Assembly (NCBI RefSeq): GCF_900143525.1
Contig: NZ_FREZ01000001.1
Location: forward strand, 754,445 to 818,444
Direction of reading: 5' to 3'
Source: Ruegeria sp. Alg231-54
Lineage (GTDB): Bacteria; Pseudomonadota; Alphaproteobacteria; Rhodobacterales; Rhodobacteraceae
Length of the DNA stretch: 64,000 nucleotides
This document shows positions 9,022 to 17,617 of this stretch, in pieces (the stretch's first letter is position 1; every line of letters begins with the position of its first letter). Below the pieces are notes generated by a model. That model was given only the letters and a program-made list of their open reading frames with translations, made no database searches and was not told the origin of the DNA. Position numbers and translations under genes: made by a program.

Positions 9022-10755
9022 ATGACTCGCATATTTACGGCAATTTTGTTTCTTTTTCTCATCGGCGCGCGCGCTGTTTTTGCACAGCAGGACGCAGGTG
9101 TCTGGGTGCAGGTCGAAGCGCAGCCCTCGCTGCGCGAAGCGCAGGAACGTGCGCGGGCCTATGCCGGTACCTTGCCGGACGTAAACGGATTTCGCTTGAA
9201 CTCTGGATGGTATGCCATTGTTATCGGGCCATATTTGCGCACCGATGCTGAACAGGTTCTAAGCGTTTACCGCGCCGAGGGGCAAATCCCTGCGGACAGC
9301 TATATCGCGTTTTCTAGTGCACTGGGTCAGCAATTCTGGCCGGTCGGAGAGAACATTCTGGATCGGGGCGTCGTGACGCCACCAGTTGAACCTCAGCCGG
9401 AACAGCCGGTTGTTGGCGTAACACCGCAGGCCTCTGACGAGACACGCTCACAAGCGTTGCAAAGCGAACGTCTTCTAAGCACGCAGGAACGCATGAATTT
9501 GCAAACCGCCCTGCAGGCCGCGGGTTTTTACAATTCAACGATCGATGGCGCATTTGGCCAAGGCACGCGGCGCTCCATGGGCGACTGGCAACGGTTCAAT
9601 GGCTTTGAGGCTACCGGCGTTCTGACGACTGCGCAGCGCAAGGCGTTGATTGACGACTTTAACGCCCCCCTTCTGAGCGTCGGGATGGAGCGTTACTCCG
9701 ACCCGCAGGCCGGTATCGATGTGGATCTGCCGCTGGGTGTCATCGCATTCGACCGTTATGAGGCCCCGTTGGTTCACTTCAAAAGCACAACCGATCTGGA
9801 CGCCAAGGCCCTGTTGATCAGTCAGAAAGGCGACAAAGCCACGCTGCGCGCCCTTTATGAGGTGCTGCAATCGCTGGAAATCGTTCCGCTCGATGGCCCA
9901 CGACAACTGCGCGGCGACAGCTTTACGCTGGAAGGGCGCGGTAATGGGATCGTGACCTATAGCGAAGCACGGCTGGACGATGGCCAGATCAAAGGCTTTA
10001 CACTGGTTTGGCCCGAGGGTGACGATGCTCGGCGCGCCAGAGTGCTGGCTGCAATGAAGACCGACTTTACTGCAACTGGGGCGGTGCTGGACGCATCAGC
10101 GGGTGCCAATACCGAGCAGCGGATTGATCTGGTGTCCGGGCTGCAGGTGCGCACACCGCGTCTGTCCCGTTCGGGTTTCTTCGCTGATACAAGCGGCACG
10201 GTTCTGACCGTTTTTGAGGCCGCTGACAGCTGCACACGCATTACGTTGGATGACGATCAAGAGCTTCAGCTCGCCTCGTCTGATGCCGATCTGGGTGTGG
10301 CGGTTCTGCGCCCCAGCCGCAATTTGGTTCCGGTCAACGTGGCAGAATTCAGCGCCGATGCGCCGCGCATTCAATCTGAGATCGCGGTGTCGGGTTTCTC
10401 TTATGAGGGCGCCTTGGGCGCACCGACACTCACCTTTGGTCAGATCGCTGATGTGCGCGGCCTGAACGGAGAAGACGGCGTGAAACGTCTGGCATTGGCG
10501 GCCCAGCCCGGCGATGCGGGCGGACCGGTTTTTGACGGCAATGGCCAGGTTGTTGGCATGCTGCTGCCAACCCCGACCGAAGGACGCACCCTGCCCGCGT
10601 CCGTCAGCCTTGCTGCAACGGCCAACAGCCTGAACGAAGTTCTGGCCAAGGCGGGTGTGTCCGGTCAATCGGGTCAGCCGACGGCGCAAATCTCGCCCAA
10701 TGAACTCAGCCGCCGGGCGACCGGAATGACCGTATTGGTTCATTGCTGGGATTGA
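9022..10755 (+). CDS. exported SPOR / peptidoglycan-binding protein with inactive trypsin-like domain
   Basis: Signal peptide at residues 1-21 (ending AVFA), a SPOR-like domain at about 27-100 (VWVQVEAQPSLREAQERA, WYAIVIGPYLR), a peptidoglycan-binding domain at about 152-212 (LQTALQAAGFYNSTIDGAFGQGT), and a C-terminal chymotrypsin-fold domain at about 378-540. In the last, the Asp of the triad remains (DLGVAVL, D423), but the histidine motif reads LTVFEAA (Glu399 where His is expected) and the serine motif reads GDAGGPV (Ala499 for Ser). It is therefore probably a periplasmic cell-wall-binding pseudo-protease. A strong terminator follows. The family is seen in Roseobacters but I do not know a named function. 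Confidence 0.8.
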   Translation: MTRIFTAILFLFLIGARAVFAQQDAGVWVQVEAQPSLREAQERARAYAGTLPDVNGFRLNSGWYAIVIGPYLRTDAEQVLSVYRAEGQIPADSYIAFSSALGQQFWPVGENILDRGVVTPPVEPQPEQPVVGVTPQASDETRSQALQSERLLSTQERMNLQTALQAAGFYNSTIDGAFGQGTRRSMGDWQRFNGFEATGVLTTAQRKALIDDFNAPLLSVGMERYSDPQAGIDVDLPLGVIAFDRYEAPLVHFKSTTDLDAKALLISQKGDKATLRALYEVLQSLEIVPLDGPRQLRGDSFTLEGRGNGIVTYSEARLDDGQIKGFTLVWPEGDDARRARVLAAMKTDFTATGAVLDASAGANTEQRIDLVSGLQVRTPRLSRSGFFADTSGTVLTVFEAADSCTRITLDDDQELQLASSDADLGVAVLRPSRNLVPVNVAEFSADAPRIQSEIAVSGFSYEGALGAPTLTFGQIADVRGLNGEDGVKRLALAAQPGDAGGPVFDGNGQVVGMLLPTPTEGRTLPASVSLAATANSLNEVLAKAGVSGQSGQPTAQISPNELSRRATGMTVLVHCWD

Positions 10756-10776
10756 TCTCTGCGCCAAATCGCACAA

Positions 10777-10805
10777 AGCGCCGCTCGTCCGAGCGGCGCT
10801 TTTTT
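10777..10805 (+). terminator. rho-independent terminator
   Basis: Perfect 10-bp stem AGCGCCGCTC / GAGCGGCGCT with a GTCC loop, followed directly by five T. It ends the SPOR-domain gene; it could also slow convergent transcription from the decarboxylase gene, whose stop is at 10811. Confidence 0.92.
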
Positions 10806-10810
10806 GTTGG

Positions 10811-12385
10811 CTAAAGGATATCCGGCGTGACACGGATCAGTGTCGGGACCGGGGCCGTAAAGGCGGCTCGGACCGCCTCTTGCATCTCGGGCAAACTGGA
10901 GGGCGCAGAGGACAACGCGCCAAAGGCCTGGGCGAGTTTGCAGAAATCCGGGTTCCGCGCGACAACCGCATTTGGGGCGATCTGACCTCGGACCATGCTG
11001 TCCTCAATCTCTTTGAGCTTTCCGTTGTCCCAAAGGATAATCGGCAGAGACAGGCCCAGTTCGACTGCTGCACCAAGCTCTTGCATCGTATAGTGAAAAC
11101 CGTAGTCCCCGGCGATCACCGCTGTAGGCTTACCTCGGCGCGCCACAGCCCCGCCAATTCCGGCCGGCAGCGCATAGCCAAGCGTGCCGAATCCGGTCGG
11201 ATGGTGCCAGTGATAGGGATAGCCCATATCCCAAACCTCTTTGGCGACATAAGCGAACTGGGTCATGTCAGAATAGATCATGGTGTCGCCGGGCATCGCC
11301 GCGCGAAGGGCATCCAGCACCGGGACGATACCCGGTCGTTCCGCATCCACTTCGGCCCGCCAACGGCGGCGCGTGTCAGCGACTTCCTCCGCTGTCCAGC
11401 CCGTCGAAGGTTTAACATGGTCGATAGCCGCCCAAAGTGCATGGGCAAAGCTTTCCCCGTCAGCCTGTAATTTCACTGCGGCGCGATGGTGATCGGACAG
11501 AACCTTCGGGTCCACATCTATACGCACCAGATTGCCCGTGTGGCCCAATGCATTTCGCCACAGGTCGACCTCGCCCAATTCCGCGCCCACGACGACCACA
11601 AGGTCGGCGGAAGCGATAACATCGGCGCTGCCCGGTCGTGGCAACATGGCTCCGTAGTCCAAGGCATAGCCCAACCCCGCCATTCCGCGCCCGGCATACG
11701 TGGTAAAACAGGCCGCACCCAACTGCGTCAGGATTTGTCGCCACAGGTTCGACCGCGCGCCCCCACCCAGAATAAACAACGGGCGCTGTGCGATGTTCAG
11801 CATGGACATTACCGGAGCCAAGTCCGGCGGCAGAACTTTTGAGCGTAAACCAGGTTGGTTGGGAAACGGTGCGGGATCAGCATCGGCCTCAAGCCGTGCA
11901 ATCGGCACTTGGATGTGCTTTGGGCGCGGGCGGTTTAGTTCGAACTCTTCAAAAGCGCGCTCGACCAGATTGTAGGCTGCCTGCGCCGTATTGGCTTGAT
12001 GCGACCAGTCCGTCACGGTTTCAGCCGCAGCGCGTTGGTCTTTCATCTGGTGCAACTGCCCGTGCACCCCTTGCGTTTCATCAAGACACGAGGACATCAC
12101 CAGCATCGGGACCGAGTCCGTATAGGCCTGCCCCATCGGCGTCATGATATTGCACAGCCCCGGTCCGGTGATGACATATGCAACACCCGGCTTGCCGATC
12201 GCACGGGCATAGCCGTCGGCCATGAACCCTGCTCCCTGCTCGTGCCGGGCCAGCACATGGGTGATTCCGGCCTCTTCGATCCCGCGATACATTTCCTGAT
12301 TGTGCACGCCGGGAATACCAAAGATCACATCCACTCCGCGATCCCGCAGCATATGCGAAATCTGCGCACCAAGGGGTCTTTTCAT
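10811..12385 (-). CDS. thiamine diphosphate-dependent decarboxylase (5-guanidino-2-oxopentanoate decarboxylase-like)
   Basis: Acetolactate synthase/2-oxo-acid decarboxylase superfamily with the three usual domains: N-terminal Pyr domain with the activating glutamate in ARHEQGAGFMADGYARA, central domain (LFILGGGARSN), and C-terminal ThDP/Mg domain (GDYGFHYTMQELGAAVELGLSLPIILWDNG). Overall it resembles the AruI-type 5-guanidino-2-oxopentanoate decarboxylases of arginine catabolism more than true IlvB, and no IlvN small subunit is adjacent; the exact substrate is not provable here. The ATG at 12385 has GGAGG five bases upstream and overlaps the trkH stop (TGATG). Confidence 0.75.
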   Translation of the reverse strand: MKRPLGAQISHMLRDRGVDVIFGIPGVHNQEMYRGIEEAGITHVLARHEQGAGFMADGYARAIGKPGVAYVITGPGLCNIMTPMGQAYTDSVPMLVMSSCLDETQGVHGQLHQMKDQRAAAETVTDWSHQANTAQAAYNLVERAFEEFELNRPRPKHIQVPIARLEADADPAPFPNQPGLRSKVLPPDLAPVMSMLNIAQRPLFILGGGARSNLWRQILTQLGAACFTTYAGRGMAGLGYALDYGAMLPRPGSADVIASADLVVVVGAELGEVDLWRNALGHTGNLVRIDVDPKVLSDHHRAAVKLQADGESFAHALWAAIDHVKPSTGWTAEEVADTRRRWRAEVDAERPGIVPVLDALRAAMPGDTMIYSDMTQFAYVAKEVWDMGYPYHWHHPTGFGTLGYALPAGIGGAVARRGKPTAVIAGDYGFHYTMQELGAAVELGLSLPIILWDNGKLKEIEDSMVRGQIAPNAVVARNPDFCKLAQAFGALSSAPSSLPEMQEAVRAAFTAPVPTLIRVTPDIL

Positions 12386-13833
12386 CAATTCCTCCAGAAC
12401 TGGACAGTGAAGAGTGCGTAAACGGCCAAAAGCTCAAGCCGCCCTACCAGCATTCCGATTGAAAGCAGCCATTTCGCGGTGTCGCTGAGCCCTGCAAAGT
12501 TGCCGGCCGGTCCGATTTGATCCCCCAACCCTGGCCCTACATTGGCCAGCGCTGTGGCTGCCCCGGAGACGGCAGTTATGAAATCCAATCCCGTCAGTGC
12601 CAGCGCCCAGGCCAGCACGCCCAACGAGAGCACAAAAAACATAAAAAAGCTCATGACCGAAGTCAGAACGTCCGGACCAATCGAACGGCCATCATATTGC
12701 GGCTTAAAAACCCCATGAGGTGAGCGGATGCGGCGGATCTGGGTCTTGATCGAAGCAAACAGCAGTTGATACCGGAAGATCTTGATGGAACAGGCGGTTG
12801 AACCCGCGCAGCCGCCAATCAGACCGATCAGGAAGAACATCATGATCGGGAAACTGCCCCAACCCATGTAATCGACGCTGGCATACCCGGTACCCGAAAT
12901 GATCGAGGTGATGTTGAACAGGGATTCCCGAACAGCCTGTTCCCAATGATGCGGGAAAACGGAGGTCAGAAAGACCGCCATAATGACCACCAGGACAAGA
13001 ATGGTCGCCAGAAAGGTCCGTATCTGGCTGTCGCGGAAAATGGACCTCGTATTGCCATTGGCGAATTGGACGTAGCGAACAAACGGCAGTGCCGCGAGGA
13101 TCATGAATACTGCGGCCGCATATTCTGCCGGGCCAGAAAACGTGCCAAAGGACGCGTCATAATTTGAAAACCCGCCCGTTGAGATCGTTGTCATCGCGTG
13201 CACCACGGCATCAAAAAAGCCCATCCCCAGACCTGCGTAGACCAGCGCGCAAACAATCGTCAGAAAGACGTAGATCAGGGAAATCTGGCCCGCGATCTCT
13301 TGCGCTCGTGGAAGAATTTTCCCCATGGTTTCAAATCCTTCCGAGCGGAAGATTTGCATACCCCCGACCCGAAGCTCGGGCAGGAACACCATGGCCACAA
13401 CAATAATGCCGATGCCACCCAGCCATTGCAGCAGCCCGCGCCACAGCAGCAACCCCTGCGGCAGATCATCAAGGCCGGAAATCACGGTCGAGCCTGTCGT
13501 CGTCAGGCCCGACATCGCCTCGAAATAGGCATCGACAAAGCGCAGTTCGGTCTCGCCGAACAGAAACGGGATGGCGCCAAAAAACGGCAGTGCGACCCAG
13601 ACCCCTGTGGTCAGCAAAAAGGTCTGACGGATCGTCAGACCTTCGCCCACCCCGTTCGAGCAGCTCATCGCCAGAATGACGCCGGTCAGAATCGTGATGA
13701 CGCCGCTTTCCAGAAAAACGTGCCATTCGCCCCGGCCTTCGATGAAGTCCGCAAGCATAGGCAGCAGCATGGTCGCCCCAAGAATGGCGACCAATAGGCC
13801 AATCACATATCCAACCGGGCGCATATCCGTCAT
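12385..13833 (-). CDS. trkH: Trk-type potassium uptake protein TrkH
   Basis: Pore-forming subunit of the TrkAH potassium transporter in the inner membrane. The 482-residue protein shows the four pore-loop motifs: TTGSTVISG, TISTGGFSN, SGTGYASVD and LANVGPGLG, each with the selectivity glycine. No trkA regulator gene lies nearby, so the NAD-binding partner must be encoded elsewhere. Its stop codon overlaps the start of the downstream decarboxylase gene, a coupling with no obvious functional logic. Confidence 0.92.
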   Translation of the reverse strand: MTDMRPVGYVIGLLVAILGATMLLPMLADFIEGRGEWHVFLESGVITILTGVILAMSCSNGVGEGLTIRQTFLLTTGVWVALPFFGAIPFLFGETELRFVDAYFEAMSGLTTTGSTVISGLDDLPQGLLLWRGLLQWLGGIGIIVVAMVFLPELRVGGMQIFRSEGFETMGKILPRAQEIAGQISLIYVFLTIVCALVYAGLGMGFFDAVVHAMTTISTGGFSNYDASFGTFSGPAEYAAAVFMILAALPFVRYVQFANGNTRSIFRDSQIRTFLATILVLVVIMAVFLTSVFPHHWEQAVRESLFNITSIISGTGYASVDYMGWGSFPIMMFFLIGLIGGCAGSTACSIKIFRYQLLFASIKTQIRRIRSPHGVFKPQYDGRSIGPDVLTSVMSFFMFFVLSLGVLAWALALTGLDFITAVSGAATALANVGPGLGDQIGPAGNFAGLSDTAKWLLSIGMLVGRLELLAVYALFTVQFWRN

Positions 13834-13884
13834 GAGGCGCAGCGTTGGCGCGCCTGCACGACTGTGTCAAGCCGGTGTCGGGTT

Positions 13885-14610
13885 TTACCCGTCCGTTTTG
13901 CGTGCCGTTGTTGGCATCGCGGGCGGATTAGACGGGGCGCGCGGGCGACGCGCCGCAGCTGCCTGTGCCACCTCGGGCTTTGCAGCATCGGCTTTTGCAG
14001 GCGCAGGCTGCGCCGCGACCGGCTTGGCAGGTGCAGGTTTCGCCGCGACCGGCTTGGGTGCGGTTGGTTTGGCCGGTGTCTTTGGCACTGTGGTGTTCGC
14101 TGCCATAGGTTTCGGCTTGGCAACCGCTGCCGGTTTTGGCGCAGGTGTTTTTCTAGCAACAGCAGGCGCAACGGCAGGCTTTGGTTTAGCTGCCACAATG
14201 GGTTTGGCCGCCGGCTGCCCTTTGGCGACGGCAGGCTTTTCTGCAACTTCGGCCGATTTGGCTGCCACCGGTGTGGGTTTGGTTACAGCAGCCACCGTTT
14301 TGGGCGCGGTCGGCTTGGGTGATTCGACCTTGGGTTTTGCGGCGGCTTTCTTGCGGGCCACAGGCTTGGGCTTGGCCGCCACCGCAGGTTTTGCCTTGGC
14401 GACCGGTTTGGCCTTGGGCGCGGGTTTTGCCGTGGGTGCAGCCGGGGCCGGAGCAGCAGCCGACGCGTGCAAGGCACTAACCGACACAAACGGCAGTTCC
14501 ATCGCCGAACGGGTCAAAATCTGCATAATTTTCATTTGGTTGCTAACCGCATAGCCGGCCATTCGGATGGCCGCAGCCTGAAATTCCAGCGGTTGGGAAA
14601 TTGGATTCAT
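13885..14610 (-). CDS. Ala/Lys/Pro-rich low-complexity protein with short conserved head
   Basis: The 241-residue protein has a roughly 50-residue ordered head (MNPISQPLEFQAAAIRMAGY, then an amphipathic helix and ALHASA) followed by about 185 residues made almost only of Ala, Lys, Pro and Val in repeats such as AKPAPKAKPVA and PKPTAPK. The head resembles the helical start of phasin-like proteins; the tail resembles histone H1-like or AlgP-type DNA-binding tails. AGAGGAG precedes ATG 14610. Expected to be very basic. Function unknown: a granule-associated, nucleoid or nucleic-acid-binding protein are the options. Confidence 0.65.
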   Translation of the reverse strand: MNPISQPLEFQAAAIRMAGYAVSNQMKIMQILTRSAMELPFVSVSALHASAAAPAPAAPTAKPAPKAKPVAKAKPAVAAKPKPVARKKAAAKPKVESPKPTAPKTVAAVTKPTPVAAKSAEVAEKPAVAKGQPAAKPIVAAKPKPAVAPAVARKTPAPKPAAVAKPKPMAANTTVPKTPAKPTAPKPVAAKPAPAKPVAAQPAPAKADAAKPEVAQAAAARRPRAPSNPPAMPTTARKTDG

Positions 14611-14889
14611 ACTTTAGTTCTCCTCTGAAAGCGATGCAGCCTGCAAAAGAGTGAATTGAGCTGCCCGTCCCGATTTTTCGGGCGGATCAAGCAGTCACGA
14701 AGTCCTGAGCGTCGCACGTCTCAGCTTCCTTTCAGAATGGCAGACGCACGAACAGAAATTCGCCTGCCACGGCTGCATTCCACACCAGTGTTACTTGAAC
14801 GGCCGTGCAAATGCAGCATGAATTGCCGCGCTGCGGCGGAAAACCGCTCTTAGTCTAAAAATGATACTTCATTGATCCACCCTGCCCCG
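14611..14889. other. intergenic leader of the Ala/Lys/Pro-rich gene
   Basis: A 279-base non-coding stretch between folE2 and the Ala/Lys/Pro-rich gene. It holds several TGC/GCA-rich segments (for example around 14632-14648 and 14808-14822), of the kind bound by PhaR-type regulators in relatives, but no perfect operator can be named. No RNA gene was recognised. Confidence 0.35.
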
Positions 14890-15993
14890 TCACCCGACGT
14901 GGAACAGGGTGGTGAACAGCCGCGGGTCCAGACTGGGTGACACAAAGGTCCGACCTTCGGTCAGAACCGACACCGCATCGTGGCTGTGCAGGCTTTCCTG
15001 GTGGCTTGCGACCACGCGGAAATCGCCGATATGGTGATCGGCCAGCAATTCAGCGCAGAACAGCCGGGCGGCGTCTTCGACAAAGATCGGATTGGCCGCA
15101 TTGAGCTCGGCAAAGGCCTGTTCATCCTCGCGTTTGACCATCACCTGCGTCTCTGTTGGAACGGCACGGCGGCACAAGGCAATCAGATCCTCGAACCACA
15201 GGCAATCCGTGTCGCAGTCGACCACAACAGAAATCCGCGCCACTGAACGTTGCGAATGAGGTGTGGCCAGCTGTTCACGTGTTGCGCGTGCGTGCTCGCT
15301 AAGTTCCAGCGAACAGGGACATGTTGAGGAATAGACATAGTCCAGATGCATGATCTTCTGGCGCACTCCGCCCTGTTCAACCAACTCAAGTGCGATGTCG
15401 TAATACTGGTACCCTTCCAAACCGGACCGCAGGCTTTGCACACGGTCGGGATAGGAAAACCGCATCTGGATACGGGCGTCAAAGCTGTCCAGATCAGTCA
15501 TATAGTCATCCAGCGCGGCCTCCATGACTTCAAAGCTGAACGTACGCTCGGCGTGTTTGTAAAACGAGCGCATGATCCGGGACATGTTGATGCCCTTCTT
15601 TTCGGCATCCAGACTGACAGTCCCGGTCACCGAGGTCTCCAGCGTCAGGTCATCGCCGCGCTTGCGATGAAAACGGATCGGAAGGCGGAAGTTCGAGATA
15701 CCAACATGCTGGATTTGCTGTTTTGCGCCCCGGATCAGACTGGACGGGCCATTCTGCAGATCCGGCAAGGTCGCGCGATACGCGCTGTCGACCGTGAACC
15801 CATCAGGGTATTCGCGCGACAGGGACGGATAATTGACGGGCACCAGACCAGGCACAATGCGCGCAATTGCCGGGTCGAGCTGGCTGATCTCGGCCTCGGT
15901 TGCGGACTCGGCCCATTTACGCAGCGTCTTCAGAGCGGCTGCGGCTTCGTCATTGTCGGGCATATCCTCAATGTCGCGGGGGTGCACGTTCAT
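14890..15993 (-). CDS. folE2: GTP cyclohydrolase FolE2 (type IB)
   Basis: Converts GTP to 7,8-dihydroneopterin triphosphate for folate or queuosine-type pathways, and is the metal-flexible alternative to zinc-dependent FolE. The 367-residue protein carries the FolE2 markers EKKGINMSR (residues 131-139) and SSTCPCS (C225/C227), plus a C-terminal SLHSHDAVS segment. In many bacteria folE2 is under Zur control; I looked for an AT-rich Zur palindrome upstream and found none convincing. It is transcribed on the same strand as the upstream metZ, separated by 169 bp. Confidence 0.93.
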   Translation of the reverse strand: MNVHPRDIEDMPDNDEAAAALKTLRKWAESATEAEISQLDPAIARIVPGLVPVNYPSLSREYPDGFTVDSAYRATLPDLQNGPSSLIRGAKQQIQHVGISNFRLPIRFHRKRGDDLTLETSVTGTVSLDAEKKGINMSRIMRSFYKHAERTFSFEVMEAALDDYMTDLDSFDARIQMRFSYPDRVQSLRSGLEGYQYYDIALELVEQGGVRQKIMHLDYVYSSTCPCSLELSEHARATREQLATPHSQRSVARISVVVDCDTDCLWFEDLIALCRRAVPTETQVMVKREDEQAFAELNAANPIFVEDAARLFCAELLADHHIGDFRVVASHQESLHSHDAVSVLTEGRTFVSPSLDPRLFTTLFHVG

Positions 15994-16162
15994 CGATCGG
16001 GTTCCTCGGTTGGTCGCCGGACCTTATTCGTGTTCGGCTTGCTTTCCAGTGTATCTTTATACGCTGAAAAACACAGCCCGGATCGAAATTCGGCGGAAAT
16101 CGCATGACTTACGTCATTTTCATCTAGTTTCGACCCGGTTGTCGGTAAACCGCTTCCGCAAT

Positions 16163-17353
16163 TTAACGTTGCGACAGGTCCAGCGCATGCTTGATGTCTG
16201 CAAGCAGATCGCCCGCATCCTCCAACCCTACGGAAAAGCGGATCAGGCCGGGTGTGATGCCCAGTTCGTCCTTCTGATCGTCACTCAGACGCTGGTGTGT
16301 TGTCGTGGCCGGATGTGTCGCGATTGACTTGGCATCGCCCAGATTGTTCGAGATGACAGGGATCGTCAGCGCGTTCAGGAAAGCAAACGCCGCGTCCTTT
16401 CCGCCCTTGATGTCCAGCGACAGAACAGTTCCGCCTTTGCCGCCCAATTGGGCTTGGACCAACGCGTTTTGCGCATGGGTTTTCAGACCCGGATAAAGCG
16501 TGCGTTCCAGCGCCGGATGCCCCTCAAGCGCTTCGGCAATGGTTTGTGCCGTCTCTGCCTGAGCGTTAACGCGCAGCGCCATCGTTTCCAGACCTTTCAG
16601 CATGACCCAAGCGTTGAACGGGCTCAGCGCTCCACCGGTGTGTTTCAGATAAGGCTCAACCGTTCCCCGGATGAAATCCTTGGTGCCAATGATGACACCG
16701 CCCAAAGCACGCCCTTGCCCGTCGATATGTTTGGTCGCGGAATAGACCACGACATCCGCCCCCTGTTCGATCGCGCGCGAAAAAACCGGGGTGGAAAACA
16801 CATTGTCCACGATGACAAGCGCGCCAACCGCATGGGCCAGTTTGGCAACCGCCTCGATATCAATGACCTCAAGCGTCGGGTTTGACATGGATTCGAAGAA
16901 AACCGCCTTGGTCTCGGGGCGGATCGCCGCTTCCCAGGCGTCCAGATCAGTACCGTCAACAAAGGTGACCTCCACGCCATAACGGCTGAGGATGTTTTCG
17001 AGGATATACAGACAGGACCCGAACAGGGCCTTGGCCGAAACCACATGGTCGCCCGCCTGCAACATCGAGGTCAGCGCTGCGTTAACCGCAGCCATGCCGG
17101 ACGCGGTGGCAAACGCATCCTCGCCACATTCCAGCGCCGCGATGCGCTGTTCGAACATCGAAACGGTCGGGTTGCCATAGCGGGCATAGATGAACTCATC
17201 CGGGCCGGATTCGATGAACCGCGCCTCGGCTTGTTCGGCTGTCTCATAGACAAAGCCCTGCGTCAGAAAAATTGCTTCGCTGACTTCGTTGTATTGGCTG
17301 CGACGGATGCCGCCATGGACGGCTTGGGTGCGTTTGTTCCAGCTCTCGCTCAT
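16163..17353 (-). CDS. metZ: O-succinylhomoserine sulfhydrylase
   Basis: PLP enzyme of methionine synthesis that forms homocysteine from O-succinylhomoserine and sulfide. The sequence shows the Cys/Met metabolism family signatures YARYGNPTV, SGMAAVNAAL, DNVFSTPVF and the PLP-lysine motif SATKHIDGQGR (K208). The ATG at 17353 follows GAGGAATGAG. A SAM-II riboswitch and an apparent terminator lie in the leader, as expected for SAM feedback on methionine synthesis. OAH sulfhydrylase is the main alternative call. Confidence 0.92.
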   Translation of the reverse strand: MSESWNKRTQAVHGGIRRSQYNEVSEAIFLTQGFVYETAEQAEARFIESGPDEFIYARYGNPTVSMFEQRIAALECGEDAFATASGMAAVNAALTSMLQAGDHVVSAKALFGSCLYILENILSRYGVEVTFVDGTDLDAWEAAIRPETKAVFFESMSNPTLEVIDIEAVAKLAHAVGALVIVDNVFSTPVFSRAIEQGADVVVYSATKHIDGQGRALGGVIIGTKDFIRGTVEPYLKHTGGALSPFNAWVMLKGLETMALRVNAQAETAQTIAEALEGHPALERTLYPGLKTHAQNALVQAQLGGKGGTVLSLDIKGGKDAAFAFLNALTIPVISNNLGDAKSIATHPATTTHQRLSDDQKDELGITPGLIRFSVGLEDAGDLLADIKHALDLSQR

Positions 17354-17367
17354 CTCATTCCTCTCGA

Positions 17368-17384
17368 CCCTTGTCTGGCAAGGG
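17368..17384 (-). other. small hairpin before the metZ ribosome binding site
   Basis: CCCTTG and CAAGGG pair in a perfect 6-bp stem with a 5-base loop, ending about 15 bases upstream of the metZ ATG. It may keep the ribosome binding site open or stabilise the processed 5' end. Confidence 0.4.
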
Positions 17385-17388
17385 CATC

Positions 17389-17421
17389 AAAAAAACCCCA
17401 GACGCGGTCAAGCGAAAGGGG
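17389..17421 (-). terminator. attenuator terminator in the metZ leader
   Basis: On the minus strand CCCC and GGGG close a stem that also contains CGC/GCG around the loop TTGACC, followed by seven T. Because it lies between the SAM-II aptamer and metZ, it is a natural SAM-dependent attenuator. The loop sequence TGACC is complementary to GGTCA at the 3' edge of the aptamer, giving a possible antiterminator. Confidence 0.65.
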
Positions 17422-17432
17422 CCTTTCATCCT

Positions 17433-17488
17433 GACCTTTTAGCGGAGTTGTTTAGCGTGGCCCGCAATCCGGTAACAAATCGCCACGT
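17433..17488 (-). promoter_or_regulatory. SAM-II riboswitch
   Basis: On the minus strand the leader shows stem P1 CGTGGC (17482-17487) with GCCACG (17456-17461), loop L1 containing GATTTG, TTACCGGATTGC, and the 3' conserved segment GCTAAAAGG (17435-17443). These match the SAM-II consensus (GAUUUA-ACCG-AUUGC, then GCUAAA-AAGG). It precedes metZ, a classic SAM-II location in Alphaproteobacteria. Binding of S-adenosylmethionine forms the pseudoknot and should lower metZ expression. Confidence 0.88.
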
Positions 17489-17617
17489 AGCTTCTGCGAT
17501 GCAAATACGCCGCGCATTCTTGGCCGTCAAGCCCGGTTGCCCTGTGTCACGCTTTCGTAACCGCCTCTTGCCGATTGCGCAGAATACCGCATGATCGCCT
17601 CAACCTGAGGAGGCACC

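Noticed and set aside
15994..16162. Zur box upstream of folE2
   Set aside because: No convincing AT-rich palindrome with Zur spacing was found.
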